DNA from: Palauibacter sp965207805
Lineage (GTDB): Bacteria; Gemmatimonadota; Gemmatimonadetes; Palauibacterales; Palauibacteraceae
Direction: 5' to 3'
NCBI GenBank assembly: GCA_965207805.1
Contig: OZ242312.1
Span: forward strand, 2,604,001-2,668,000
Length of the DNA stretch: 64,000 nucleotides
Position 1 is the stretch's first letter. Each line of letters begins with the position of its first letter. This document shows, piece after piece, positions 28,289 to 39,200 of the stretch. Under the pieces are notes generated by a model. That model saw nothing but the letters and a program-made list of their open reading frames with translations. It was not told the origin of the DNA and searched no databases. A program made the position numbers and the translations under genes.

Positions 28289-30543
28289 GGTCCCGACCTC
28301 TGAATCGTCGACACCGCCTGCGCGAGCCCTCGCGCGGTGAGCGTCCCGGCGTGGCGCCGCCGGCCGAGGAGGATGAGCGGCATGTCCGTCCTTCGGGCCA
28401 CCTCCAGGGCGAAGGCGCCGATCGCCGGTTCGCCCCGGGCCCGCCGTTCCATCCCCATCACCACGAGATCGCTTTCCTCTCCCAGTCTCGCCAATGGTTC
28501 GACGGGTTCGTCGGTGTATTCGAAGGCCACCTCATGCGGCCCCGCGGCCTCGTCTCTGGCGAGTCGGCGGATGCCCTGCTCGACCCTCCTGCGCTGGTCG
28601 ACGGGCGTGCCGGATGGGAGCGTGCGCAGGAACGTGACCCACGGCTCCGAGGAACGCGACAGACTGCCGAGCAGGCGGGCGCGCAGTTCGCTGTGGTCGC
28701 GCCGCCCGCTCACGGGAACGAGCACGCGCCGCGTCTCCGCGATCCGCCAGCGGGGCGGCGCCCGCACGATGACCACGTCCGCGGCGATCCTGGAGATGAG
28801 ACCTTCAAGCCGTGACTCCACCCCGGGCTCCGAGAGTCGCGGCAGGCCCACGAGCACCGTTTCGCACGTGCGGTTGTTGGCCACGCGGGCGATCTCGCCC
28901 CACACGTCCGACGCGATGGTGAACAGCGTTTCCGGGCGGACCGAGCCTTCGAGTCCCCGCCTCACGGCCTCTCCCAGGATGTCCTTGGCATCCCGCACGA
29001 CCGCATCGAGAGGGACGGCGGGACGCCCCTCGCGCCGGATCACCGACAGCAGCAGGATCCGCCCGACGCTTGGGGCACGCACGGTCGTGGCTACCTCGAC
29101 AAGGCTCGCCGCGCTGGCGGGATTCCCGATCGGAACGAGGACCAGGGGGCTGCGGCCGCGCAGCCGCGCCAGGTCGGGGTCCCGGGCCTGGGCGCTTGCG
29201 TCGGCGAGGCGGGCGCCCGGCGCAAGGAACGTGAGGTAGAGCACCGCCCCGAGCCCGAGCCACACCGCGACGACGCGCCCCGCCTCCGGCACGGCGATGG
29301 CCTGGAAGATCGCCAGCCCCAGGCAGAGGGCCGCACCGACCACCGGGAGCGCGGCCGGCCGCGGGCGGCCCGAGCGCAGGCGGGCCAGCATCGCGGCCCA
29401 GTGCACCATGGCGAACGAGACCAGGAAGATCAGGCTCGCTGCGGCACCGGCCGCGGCGACGCTCCCCACGGCGACGGCGATGAGCATCATCATCGCGCCC
29501 GTCGCGGCCACGGCGATGGCGGGCGTTCCCGTGCGTGCCCGCATCTCCCCCACGTGATGCGGCAGCGTCCGGTCCCGCGCCATCGCGAACGCGACGCGCG
29601 AGGCCCCGAACAGGTTCGCGTGCAGCGCCGACAGCATCCCCAGGAGCCCGGCCCCGATCACGAGCCAGTACCCGGCCGGACCCATGAAGCGCTCCGCGGC
29701 CACGGCCACGAGTTCCTCCGGGTGTGCCTCCGCCGCGGCCTGGATCCCCTCGGGCGGCGCGCCGACCGTCGCGACGACGACGAGCAGGGGGATATAGACG
29801 ACGAGCGCGATCCCGAGCGACAGGTACATCGCCCGGGGCACGGTGCGCTCCGAATCCCGGACCTCCCCTCCCACGGCGGCGATGAGGTCGAAGCCCTGGA
29901 GGGCGATGAAGGTGTAGCCCATGGCCTGCAGCACGCCGAGCGAGCCTTCCGGGGCGAACGGGCTCAGGCGCCTCAGCGTCTCGGCGGGAGAACCGGCGGA
30001 ACCGACGAACCAGGCCACGCAGCCCCCGGCGATGAGCACCGCGAACACGACGACCTTTCCGATCGTGGCCGCGTCGCCTCCGCCCGCGGTGCGCTGCACC
30101 AGGAGGATCGAGTAGCCCGCGACCGCCGCGATCGCGAGCCCGATCTGCGTCCCGCCGTGTCCGAGCCAGGCCGCGGACACGCCGAGCGCCGGCGCCAGGC
30201 GCTCCAGGCCTTCCACGAGGAACGCCGCGAAGCCCAGCGCGTAGAGGACGCCCGCGACGATGGAGGCGAACCAGACCACCCACCCCACGATGAAGGCGAC
30301 CTCGATCGAGAGCACCTTCTTCGCGTACGTGTAGATGCCGCCGGATTCCGGGAAGCGGCGCGCGAGGCGGGCGAAGCTCATCACGGTGAGGAACGCGATC
30401 CCCCCGTTGAGGGCGAAGGCGAGGATCGCGGCCGGACCCGCGGTCGCGAACGCGACGCCGGCGAGCGCGAGGATCCCGCCCCCGACGATCGCGCCGACGC
30501 CGAGTGACGTCGCGCCGTAGAGCCCCATGTGCCGTTCGCTCAT
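28285..30543 (-). CDS. APC-family amino acid permease fused to UspA-like domains
   Basis: 752 residues. Residues about 1-440 carry 12 hydrophobic helices of the amino acid-polyamine-cation family, beginning GATSLGVGAIVGGGILALAG, the conserved first helix. The last 290 residues are soluble and form two universal-stress-protein-like domains; one starts PLVLVPIGNP and the second RRVLVPVSG and ends DLVVMGMERRARGEP....DMPLILLGRR. UspA domains may bind ATP or cyclic nucleotides and could regulate uptake. It heads a two-gene operon with the SLC13 permease and is divergent from an acyl-CoA dehydrogenase gene 163 bp away. Confidence 0.87.
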   Translation of the reverse strand: MSERHMGLYGATSLGVGAIVGGGILALAGVAFATAGPAAILAFALNGGIAFLTVMSFARLARRFPESGGIYTYAKKVLSIEVAFIVGWVVWFASIVAGVLYALGFAAFLVEGLERLAPALGVSAAWLGHGGTQIGLAIAAVAGYSILLVQRTAGGGDAATIGKVVVFAVLIAGGCVAWFVGSAGSPAETLRRLSPFAPEGSLGVLQAMGYTFIALQGFDLIAAVGGEVRDSERTVPRAMYLSLGIALVVYIPLLVVVATVGAPPEGIQAAAEAHPEELVAVAAERFMGPAGYWLVIGAGLLGMLSALHANLFGASRVAFAMARDRTLPHHVGEMRARTGTPAIAVAATGAMMMLIAVAVGSVAAAGAAASLIFLVSFAMVHWAAMLARLRSGRPRPAALPVVGAALCLGLAIFQAIAVPEAGRVVAVWLGLGAVLYLTFLAPGARLADASAQARDPDLARLRGRSPLVLVPIGNPASAASLVEVATTVRAPSVGRILLLSVIRREGRPAVPLDAVVRDAKDILGEAVRRGLEGSVRPETLFTIASDVWGEIARVANNRTCETVLVGLPRLSEPGVESRLEGLISRIAADVVIVRAPPRWRIAETRRVLVPVSGRRDHSELRARLLGSLSRSSEPWVTFLRTLPSGTPVDQRRRVEQGIRRLARDEAAGPHEVAFEYTDEPVEPLARLGEESDLVVMGMERRARGEPAIGAFALEVARRTDMPLILLGRRRHAGTLTARGLAQAVSTIQRSGP

Positions 30544-30706
30544 CCCCGAGTCCCTGGAGGTGCCGGCCGCTGGTGCCGGCCGCCGTGTTGTAACGGTGTT
30601 GCCGGCGGTGCCCGTTGTTTCCGCCGAAAGGCCCGCTAATCTTGGGGCCTACCCCGACAAAGTCACCCCGACCTCGACACTGAACCCGCACCCCGGCGGA
30701 GCGCGA

Positions 30707-31993
30707 GTGAACGCCCCAGCCCTCTTCTCCAGACGGTCTCTCGAGCTCCAGGCGCGCGTGCGCGAGTTCATGGAGGCGCACGTTCACCCCAACGAGGAGA
30801 CTTTCCACCGGGAACTCGAAGCGGCCGAGAACCGGTTCTCCACGCCTCCGGTCCTCGAGACACTGAAGCGGCGTGCGCGAGACGAGGGACTGTGGAACCT
30901 CTTCCTCTCACCTGACGCGGAACCGGGACGCGGCCGGGACACGGATTCGGGGGACGCGGGTCCGGGAGACACGGAGCCGGATCCCCGCTACGGGGCAGGC
31001 CTCTCGAACCTCGAGTACGCGCTCATCTGCGAGGTCATGGGACGCGTGGAATGGGCGCCCGAGGTCTTCAACTGCAACGCGCCCGACACGGGCAACATGG
31101 AGACGCTGGCCCGCTACGGGACGTCGGCGCAGCGGAAGGAGTGGCTCGAGCCGCTGCTGGCGGGCGAGATCCGCTCGTCGTTCGCGATGACGGAGCCGGA
31201 CGTCGCCTCGTCGGACGCGACGAACATCCGCTCCTCCATCGTCCGGGAAGGAGACGAGTGGGTCATCAACGGCCACAAGTGGTGGGCGACGCAGGCCCCC
31301 CGGGCCGAGTGCCGGCTGTTCATCTTCATGGGAAAGACGGATCCGGACGCGGCGCGCCACCGGCAGCAGTCGATGGTGCTGGTGCCGCGCGACGCCGCCG
31401 GCATCGAGGTCGTGCGGCCGCTCGGCGTGTTCGGCTACGACAGCGCCCCGGTCGGCCACGGCGAGGTGCGCTTCACCGACGTCCGCGTGCCCGCCGGGAA
31501 CATGCTCCTCGGCCCGGGCCGCGGGTTCGAGATCGCGCAGGGCCGTCTCGGCCCCGGCCGCATCCACCATTGCATGCGACTCATCGGCGTCGCCGACCGC
31601 GCGATCGAGGACATGGCCGCGCGGGCGAGGACCCGCGTCGCCTTCTCCGGACCGCTCGCCGAGAAGGGCGCCCTTCGCCATGCGCTCGCCGAATGCCGCA
31701 TCGCCGTGGATCAGGCCCGGCTGCTCACCCTGCACGCCGCGCACATGATGGACACGGTCGGGAACAAGGCCGCGCGCCGCGAGATCGCGATGATCAAGGT
31801 CGTGGCCCCGCGCATGGCCTGCCGCGTCCTCGACCAGGCGATCCAGGTCCACGGCGCCCTCGGCGTGAGCCCCGACACGTGGCTCGCCGCAGCCTACGCC
31901 CACTCCCGCACCCTGCGCCTCGCCGACGGCCCGGACGAGGTCCACCTCGAGGCGCTCGCGAAGCTGGAACTGCGGGGGCCGCGGGAATCGTAG
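30707..31993 (+). CDS. Acyl-CoA dehydrogenase, ACAD10/11-like
   Basis: 428 residues from GTG 30707 (an upstream extension of the frame overlaps the divergent promoter region and lacks homology-like sequence). The FAD-binding and substrate motifs are clear: SFAMTEPDVASSDATNI, GHKWWATQ, and the closing ADGPDEVH, which is characteristic of the ACAD10/ACAD11 branch. The enzyme oxidises acyl-CoA to enoyl-CoA with FAD. In that branch it works with a kinase-like phosphotransferase on 4-hydroxyacyl-CoA; the bacterial LvaA/LvaC pair in levulinate catabolism is the known parallel. Here the phosphotransferase gene lies convergent and directly adjacent, but is cut by a mobile element, so the pathway may be non-functional. 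Confidence 0.88.
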   Translation: MNAPALFSRRSLELQARVREFMEAHVHPNEETFHRELEAAENRFSTPPVLETLKRRARDEGLWNLFLSPDAEPGRGRDTDSGDAGPGDTEPDPRYGAGLSNLEYALICEVMGRVEWAPEVFNCNAPDTGNMETLARYGTSAQRKEWLEPLLAGEIRSSFAMTEPDVASSDATNIRSSIVREGDEWVINGHKWWATQAPRAECRLFIFMGKTDPDAARHRQQSMVLVPRDAAGIEVVRPLGVFGYDSAPVGHGEVRFTDVRVPAGNMLLGPGRGFEIAQGRLGPGRIHHCMRLIGVADRAIEDMAARARTRVAFSGPLAEKGALRHALAECRIAVDQARLLTLHAAHMMDTVGNKAARREIAMIKVVAPRMACRVLDQAIQVHGALGVSPDTWLAAAYAHSRTLRLADGPDEVHLEALAKLELRGPRES

Positions 31994-32008
31994 GGGTCGC
32001 GACGAATC

Positions 32009-32346
32009 TCAGGCGCGGCGGGCGAAGCTCCACCCGGCTTCGGCCAGCATGGGAGCCTTGGCGCCGACCTCCAGCGCGTTCCGCGAACTCGCGTTGCCCT
32101 GGATCGCCCGCGCGTAGACGCCCTGGCAGATCGAGGCGAGGCGGAAGAGGCCGAAGGCCATGAAGAACTCCCAGTCCGGCACTCCGTCGCGTCCCGTCCT
32201 GCGGCAGTACGCGGCCACGTAGTCCTCCTCGGACGGAATCCCCAGCGCCTCGCAGTCGATCTCCCCCAACCCCTTCCACAGGGGACCCTCGGGCAGGTGG
32301 TACGTCATGCAGTTGTAGGCGAGGTCGGCCAGCGGATGGCCCAGCG
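32009..32346 (-). pseudogene. Phosphotransferase (APH/ACAD10-kinase family), C-terminal fragment
   Basis: The last 108-112 residues of an aminoglycoside-phosphotransferase-fold kinase, beginning LGHPLADLAYNCMTYHLPEG, the DxPxxDL region and C-terminal helices. It has no N-terminal lobe or HGD motif. The missing part lies at 40910-41640 on the same strand. Codon phase is the same on both sides of the shared 10-bp repeat (CTG GGC CA), and joining restores WELSTLGHPLADL, the family's conserved junction. The full protein would be 352 residues, a normal length. Confidence 0.9.
32337..32346. repeat. Left direct repeat of the integrative element (att core)
   Basis: TGGCCCAGCG, identical to 40910-40919. 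It lies inside the phosphotransferase coding sequence and is the only sequence shared by the two gene fragments at the junction. Confidence 0.75.
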
Positions 32347-32362
32347 GGTCGCCAGAATCCAA

Positions 32363-32668
32363 TATCCCGACAGGAAATCGTCTAACTGTTTACAGGACTG
32401 CACGATCTGCGTTTCCTGCCGTTGGACTGGACCTTGCTGGACCGAGCCGACAAAGCGGGGAAACTGGAGTCAATCGGCGGGATTCCCGCGCGGGGCGCAC
32501 GGGCCTGTCGAACCGCGTGCGGGAGCCGTTGTGGAGCCACCATATCCGCAGATCCCCGAAGCTGGACTTCCGTAGTCCCCGCTTCCACCTTTGGTGGGTG
32601 CGGCGAAGACCACGGGATGTCGCCACCGGGCTCATCCCGCCGGATTCAGTGTCCCGCGAAGGGATGTC
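32363..32668. other. Left end of integrative element, no gene recognised
   Basis: 306 bp between the broken phosphotransferase and the 4-TM gene. Short open frames exist on both strands, but none has a plausible ribosome-binding site or recognisable product. The stretch around 32375-32400 is AT-richer than its surroundings and may hold recombinase arm sites or a promoter. Confidence 0.5.
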
Positions 32669-33172
32669 ATGAGAAAGTACTTCGAGTTTTGCAGCGGGAC
32701 GCTGGCGCTGTGCGCCACCATGGCCTCCGGCCTCGTGCTCCTTCTGGCGGTGTTTCCGGCCCTGCCGATCGGTGGCGAGACGCTTGATGTCCGGGATGGC
32801 TACACGTACGCCGAGGCTCTTGCCGCGCTGGAGGGCTACGGCGAATCGGGGCGACGCGTCTATGCGTGGGCCAGCGTGACCCTGGACACGTTGTTCCCGG
32901 TCCTCTACGCCAGCTTTCTGGCCGGACTCGTGTACCGGTGCCGACCCGCGGAGCGTTGGTGGAGGCTGGCCTACCTGCCCGTTGCGGCGGCGCTGATCGA
33001 TCTGGGCGAGAACATCCAGATCGTGCTCATGCTGACGCGCTACCCCGACATCTCCACGGGGCAGGTGGCCGCCGCGTCGCTGTTCACGTCGCTCAAGGGA
33101 GTCGCTTCCTTGCTATGCCTGACTCTGGCGATTGCACTGGCGGTTGTCGCGGGGATCCGCCGCGCGCGATGA
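32669..33172 (+). CDS. Unknown protein with four predicted membrane helices
   Basis: 167 residues from ATG 32669, preceded by GAAGGG 6 nt upstream. Four hydrophobic segments are visible: about 12-33, 65-85, 95-118 and 138-163. Between helices 1 and 2 is a polar loop of about 30 residues with two YxY-like aromatic sites. The sequence AALIDLGENIQIVLML in helix 3 carries an acidic pair within the membrane, suggesting a functional polar site. I do not recognise the family. It lies within the integrative element, converging on the giant surface-protein gene 52 bp away, and could be element cargo. Confidence 0.7.
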   Translation: MRKYFEFCSGTLALCATMASGLVLLLAVFPALPIGGETLDVRDGYTYAEALAALEGYGESGRRVYAWASVTLDTLFPVLYASFLAGLVYRCRPAERWWRLAYLPVAAALIDLGENIQIVLMLTRYPDISTGQVAAASLFTSLKGVASLLCLTLAIALAVVAGIRRAR

Positions 33173-33224
33173 GCGGTCGGCTGTACGGGATCGACCTCAT
33201 AGGGGGTGATGGCGTGGCCGAACC

Positions 33225-36200
33225 CTATCCTTCGGACTTCGCCGCCGCCGATGCCTGCCTCCCGACGCTCAGGCCGAACCCGGGTCCTCCGCCCGCGTCA
33301 CCGTAGCTGCCGTGTAGGTCCAGTCTCAGGCCGCCGGGCAGGTTGACGCCGTAGCCGGCGCGGGCGTCGAGGGTCCAGCGATCCCGGTCCGGCCCGCCGC
33401 CGCGAAGGCCCCCGCCGAGCGGACCGCGCAGGAGCGCGCCCGAGGCGCGGGCCGGGCCGCCCCATCGCGGCGAGACCGAGAGCGAGAACCCTTCTTCGTC
33501 GCCCTGCCCGCCGAGCGCGAGGGTCACCGCCGCGCCGCGCTCGCGGTAGCCTTCCGCCGTGTGGTGGACGAGCATTCGGGCCTGCGCGTCGAGACGCACG
33601 ATGCCGAGCACGGCCCGGAGCTCTCCGGCGACCTCGACGCCGTCGCCGGTCTGGCCCGCGCCGCCGTCGAAGCGCGCGTGCACCGTGCCGGACGGCGTCA
33701 GTTCCAGGCCGCCGAGCCGGACGGGCAGCGACAGGTCGAAGCCGATCCGCACCTGGTTCACTTCGATGTCCTGCCGGTCGATGGTCTCGTCGCCGTCCCC
33801 GGTGCGGAGCCTGGCCCACGCGGCGTCGCCCAGGAAGGCGAAGTCGAGCCCGCCCGGCGCTCCGGCGCGCTGTTCGAGTTCGACGAGCCCGAGCCGGAGA
33901 GTCGTGGGGCTCGCGCCCGTCCTTCCGGCCGCGCGCGCGTTCCGGGCGTTGCCCCTGCCCGCGCCGGCCGAGGCCCAGATCGAGGTGGACCGGCCGTCCC
34001 ACCGGAGGTACGGATGGACGGCCGTCATGAACTGGGTGAGCCGTCCCTCCGAGGTGCCCGCGCGCCAGTCGCCCACGCCCTTGCTCCGCGAGACCGCCAC
34101 GCCGGCCAGCCAGCGCGCGCCCAGCCTCGTGTCGAGGCCCGCGTACGCGGTCGAGAGCTCTCCGTCGTAGCCGGAGTCCGCGGACGGCGTCCCCTCGAAC
34201 CTCTGGATGTCCCCCTGGCCCCAGAGCGACCAGCGGCCGCGCCCTCGGCACCGCCCGCCGTCCTGCTCCGAGCCGCCCCAGCCGAGAAGGAAGTCCGCCG
34301 CGCCCGCGCCGGACCCGCCGCCCGCGACGCCGAGCGCCCGGGCGGGCACCGACCGGAGCGCGGCCTCCATGCGCTCCGCCGTCTCCGGGACCGCATTGGC
34401 CGCCAGCGCCGTGGGCGCGCCCCGTTCCGCCCGCAAGCGCACGGCGCCGAACGGATCGAGGCCTTCTTCGCCCATTCCCAGCGCGGCGGCCGCCGCCGAG
34501 CGGGCGCCGGTCCAGGTCCCTCTCAGCATGTCCGCCGCCCCGGTTCGCCCGAGCGGCACGGACCGGCCCATCACCGCGAGCCGGGACGCCTCGCACGGAG
34601 GTGCCTGCATCCTGCGGCCCAGCGCCGCCCTCAAGCTCGCCAGATGGCCCCTTGCGGTGGCCGCCAGCACGTTCCCGAGGACCGCGCGCTGCGGCCGGTC
34701 GCTCACGCCGACCCGCACGCTCTGGCTCGCGGTCAGGCCCGCGGGGTCCCACGCCGTGACCGTGACGGTCGCCGAGCCGTACACGACCGGCGTCAGCACG
34801 AGCACCGCCCCCGCCACCGCGGCCTCGACCACGCCGGTGTCGTTCGACCGCGCGCCGTAGGTCAGCGCGTCGCCGTCCACGTCGCCGAAGTACGGCGACA
34901 GGTCCACTTCGACCGGAGCTCCGCCCTCGTCGAGCGTCTGGTCCGGGACCCGGCCGATGGCCGTCGGCGCGTCGTTGACGGGCAGCACCGTCACCGCGAC
35001 CGTCGCCGTGTCCCTGAGGCCGCGCCCGTCCGAGGCGACGTAGGTGAACGAGTCGGCCCCGTGGAAGTCGCGCTCCGGCGTGTAGATCACGACCCCGCCC
35101 GAGACGAGGCGCACGGCCCCGTGCGCCGCCGCCGTGACCGACCGGACGTGCAGGCGGTCCCCCTCCGGATCCGTGTCGTTGGCGAGCACGTCCACCGTCA
35201 CGGCCCGGTCCTCGGGCGTCACCACCTCGTCGTCCGCCGCCTCGGGCGCCTCGTTCACGTCGGTCACCTCGACGGCGACCTCCGTCCGCGCCTCGCCCCC
35301 GAACCCGTCGAGCGCGCGCACCACGAGCTCGAACCGGTTCGGCGGCGTCTCGAAGTCCTCGCCCGGACCGATATACCTCACCGTCCCATCCAGCGCCCCA
35401 ACCGCGAAACGCTGCCGGTCGCCGGACACGATCTCGTAGCTCAGCGCGTCGCCGTCGGGGTCCAGGGCCGCCACCCGGTCGAGATCGGCCGGGCGCTCCC
35501 GGCCGTCCACGTTCTCGGGCACCAGGAAGAAGTAGGACGGCGACTCGAACGCGGGCGCGCGGTTCACGACCTCGACCTCGACCACGGCCGACGCCGTGCC
35601 GCCCCGCCCGTCGGAGACCTCGACGCGGATCGCCATCGTCCCGAGTTCGTCCGGAGCCTTCCAGACCGCCCAGGAGGCGTTGACGGATCCGTTGAAGGTG
35701 CCCTTCGCGGCGCTCCAGCCGTAGGCGAGCGGGTCGCCGTCCGGGTCCGTCGCCCTCGCCTCCAGCCACACCTCGCCGCCGCGCGGCACGGTGCACGGAT
35801 CGCACGAGGCCGTCACCTCGGGAAGTTCGTTCACGTCGGTCACCGTCACGACGACGCGGGCGCGCGCCTCCGATCCGAAGGCGTCCCGCGCGCGCACGGT
35901 CAACTCGAACAGGTTCGGCTCCGTCTCGAAGTCCTCGCCGGGGCCGACGTACGCCACCACTCCGTCCCGCGCTCCGACCGCGAAGCGGTCCCGGTCCCCG
36001 GCCGCGATCGAGTACGTCAGCGCGTCCCCGTCCGGGTCCTCGGCCGCCACCCGGTCGAGAACGACGGGGCTCTCCCGTCCGTCCTCGTTCTCCGGCAACT
36101 CGAACTCGTAGACCGGCCGCCCGAACGCGGGCGCGAGGTTGAACACCTCGACCTCGACCACGGCCGACGCCGTGCCGCCGCGCCCGTCCGACACCTCGAC

Positions 36201-39200
36201 GCGGATCGCGGCCGTCCCAAGTTCGTCCGGGGCCGTCCAGCGCGCCACGGGCTCGCCGGCGTCCGAGAGGCGGCCGCTCGGCGCGCTCCAGGCGTAGGTC
36301 AGCGGATCGCCGTCCGGGTCCGTCGCCGCCGCTTCGAGGCGGACCACGCCGCCGCGCGGCACCGCGCACGGCTCGCAGGTGGCCGTCACCGCGGGACGCT
36401 CGTTCTCGTCGGTCACCTCGATGAACACCTTCGCCGCGTCGTCCGCGCCGAAATCGTCCCGCACGCGCACCGTGAGCTCGAAGATGTTCGGCTCCGTCTC
36501 GTAGTCCTCGCCCGGACCGGTGTACCTCACCACGCCGTCGCGCAGCCCCACCGTGAAGCGTTCCGAGTCGCCGAACACGATCCCCTCGGCCGTCACCGTG
36601 CCGAGTTCGACCGGCCGCTGCCGGCCGTCCAGGTTCTCGGGCAACAGGAAGCGGTAGCTCCGCTGCCCGAACTCCGGCCCTTCGTTGACGGCATGGACCT
36701 CGACCGAAGCCGACGCGGTGCCCCCCCGCTCGTCGGAGACCACGACAAGGATCTCGAAGCGCCCCAGGCCGTCCGGGGCCGTCCAGGTCGCCGCCGGTTC
36801 GTCCACCGGACCGCTGAACGCGCCCCGCGCCGCGCTCCAGCCGTAGGTCAGCGGATCGCCGTCCGGGTCCGACGCCGTCGCCGTCAGGCGCGCCGTGCCG
36901 CCCGGCCCCACCACGCAAGGCGCGCACGAGGCCGTCACCGTCGGCGGACGGTTGGGCGGCGGCGTCCGGTCGCGGATCGTCACGACGACCGAAGACGGGC
37001 TGCCCGGCGTCACCCCGGACGGCAGCGCGCCCAGCGCCACCGTGAACGTCTCGTCGTCCCGGTCGGCGTCCCGCGCCGTCGTCACCGTGCCCGTGCCCGT
37101 GGTCTGTCCGCCGCCGATGGCGATGCTCGCCAGCGAGCCGTAGTCCCCCGCCTCGGCCGTGCCCGCCGTCAGCACGAGCGGGACCGTCACGCCGCCCGAC
37201 AGCGCCTCCGACAGCCGCGCCGTCACCGTCACCGGGCCGCCTTCGTCGACCGGGTTCGGCGCGGCCGACAGGCTCACCGCCGGCGTCGTGCCGTCGTCGT
37301 CCACGATCGTCAGCGTGTGGCTGTTCCGGCTCCCCACCGTGTAGCCGCCGCCCGTCGTCAGCGTCAGGACGACCGTCTCGTTGTCCTCGTCCGCCGCGTC
37401 GTCGGTGATCGCCACCGGGATGGCGGCCGTCGCCGCGCCCGACGCGACCGACAGCGTCCCCGAGCCGCCGATGCTGAAGTCGCTGCCCGCCGTCGCCGTG
37501 CCGCCCACCGTGTAGTTGACCGTGATCGCGGCCGTCGGCGCCGGCGACAGGCTCACCGTCACGTTGCGCGTGCCGGCGTCCTCGCCCGCGCTCGACGACG
37601 ACGACGCGAACGAGACCTCCGGAGCCGCCGCGTCCCAGGTCGCCGTCGCCGTGACCGCCGACGCCGGTCCCGTGTTGAGGCCGTCGGTCGCCGAGTTGGC
37701 CGCCACCTCGACCGTCACGTTCGACCCGCTCGTCGGGGTCACCGCCAGCGTGTAGTCCCGCCCGCTGCCGGAAAACGCGCCCTTCGTCCCGCCCGCCACC
37801 GTCACGTCCCCGGTCACGAACCCCGTCACGGCTTCCGAGAACGTGAACGTCACGCTGAGCGCGGTCGTCGAGTTGATCTTCGCCGGCACCCCGCCGATCG
37901 TGACCGTCGGAGCCGCCGCGTCCCAGACCGCCGTCGCCGTGACCGCCGACGCCGGACCCGTGTTGAGGCCGTCCGTCGCCGAGTTGGCCGCCACCTCGAC
38001 CGTCACGTTCGACCCGCTGGTCGGGGTCACCGCCAGCGTGTATTCCCGCCCGCTGCCGGAAAACGCGCCCTTCGTCCCGCCGGTCACCGTCACGTCCCCG
38101 GTCACGAACCCCGTCACGTCCTCCGAGAAGTCGAACGTCACGCTCAGCGCCGCCGTCGAGTTGATCTTCGCCGGAACCCCGCCGATCTCGACCGTCGGGG
38201 CCGCCGCGTCCCAGGTCGCCGTCGCCGTGACCGCCGACGCCGGTCCCGTGTTGAGGCCGTCGGTCGCGGCGTCCGCCGCCACGGTGACCGTCACGTTCGA
38301 CCCGCTCGTCGGGGTCACCGCCAGCGTGTAGCTCCTGCCGCTGCCGGAGAACGCGCCCTTGGTGCCGCCCGCCACCGTCACGTCCCCGGTCACGAACCCC
38401 GTCACGGCTTCCGAGAAGTCGAACGTCACGCTGAGCGCGGTCGTCGAGTTGATCTTCGCCGGCACCCCGCCGATCGTGACCGTCGGAGCCGCCGCGTCCC
38501 AGACCGCCGTCGCCGTGACCGCCGACGCCGGACCCGTGTTGAGGCCGTCCGTCGCCGAGTTGGCCGCCACCTCGACCGTCACGTTCGACCCGCTGGTCGG
38601 GGTCACCGCCAGCGTGTATTCCCGCCCGCTGCCGGAAAACGCGCCCTTCGTCCCGCCGGTCACCGTCACGTCCCCGGTCACGAACCCCGTCACGTCCTCC
38701 GAGAAGTCGAACGTCACGCTCAGCGCCGCCGTCGAGTTGATCTTCGCCGGAACCCCGCCGATCTCGACCGTCGGGGCCGCCGCGTCCCAGGTCGCCGTCG
38801 CCGTGACCGCCGACGCCGGTCCCGTGTTGAGGCCGTCGGTCGCGGCGTCCGCCGCCACGGTGACCGTCACGTTCGACCCGCTCGTCGGGGTCACCGCCAG
38901 CGTGTAGCTCCTGCCGCTGCCGGAGAACGCGCCCTTGGTGCCGCCCGCCACCGTCACGTCCCCGGTCACGAACCCCGTCACGGCTTCCGAGAAGTCGAAC
39001 GTCACGCTCAGCGCGGTCGTCGAGTTGATCTTCGCCGGCACCCCGCCGATCGTGACCGTCGGAGCCGCCGCGTCCCAGACCGCCGTCGCCGTGACCGCCG
39101 ACGCCGGACCCGTGTTGAGGCCGTCCGTCGCCGAGTTGGCCGCCACCTCGACCGTCACGTTCGACCCGCTGGTCGGGGTCACCGCCAGCGTGTATTCCCG

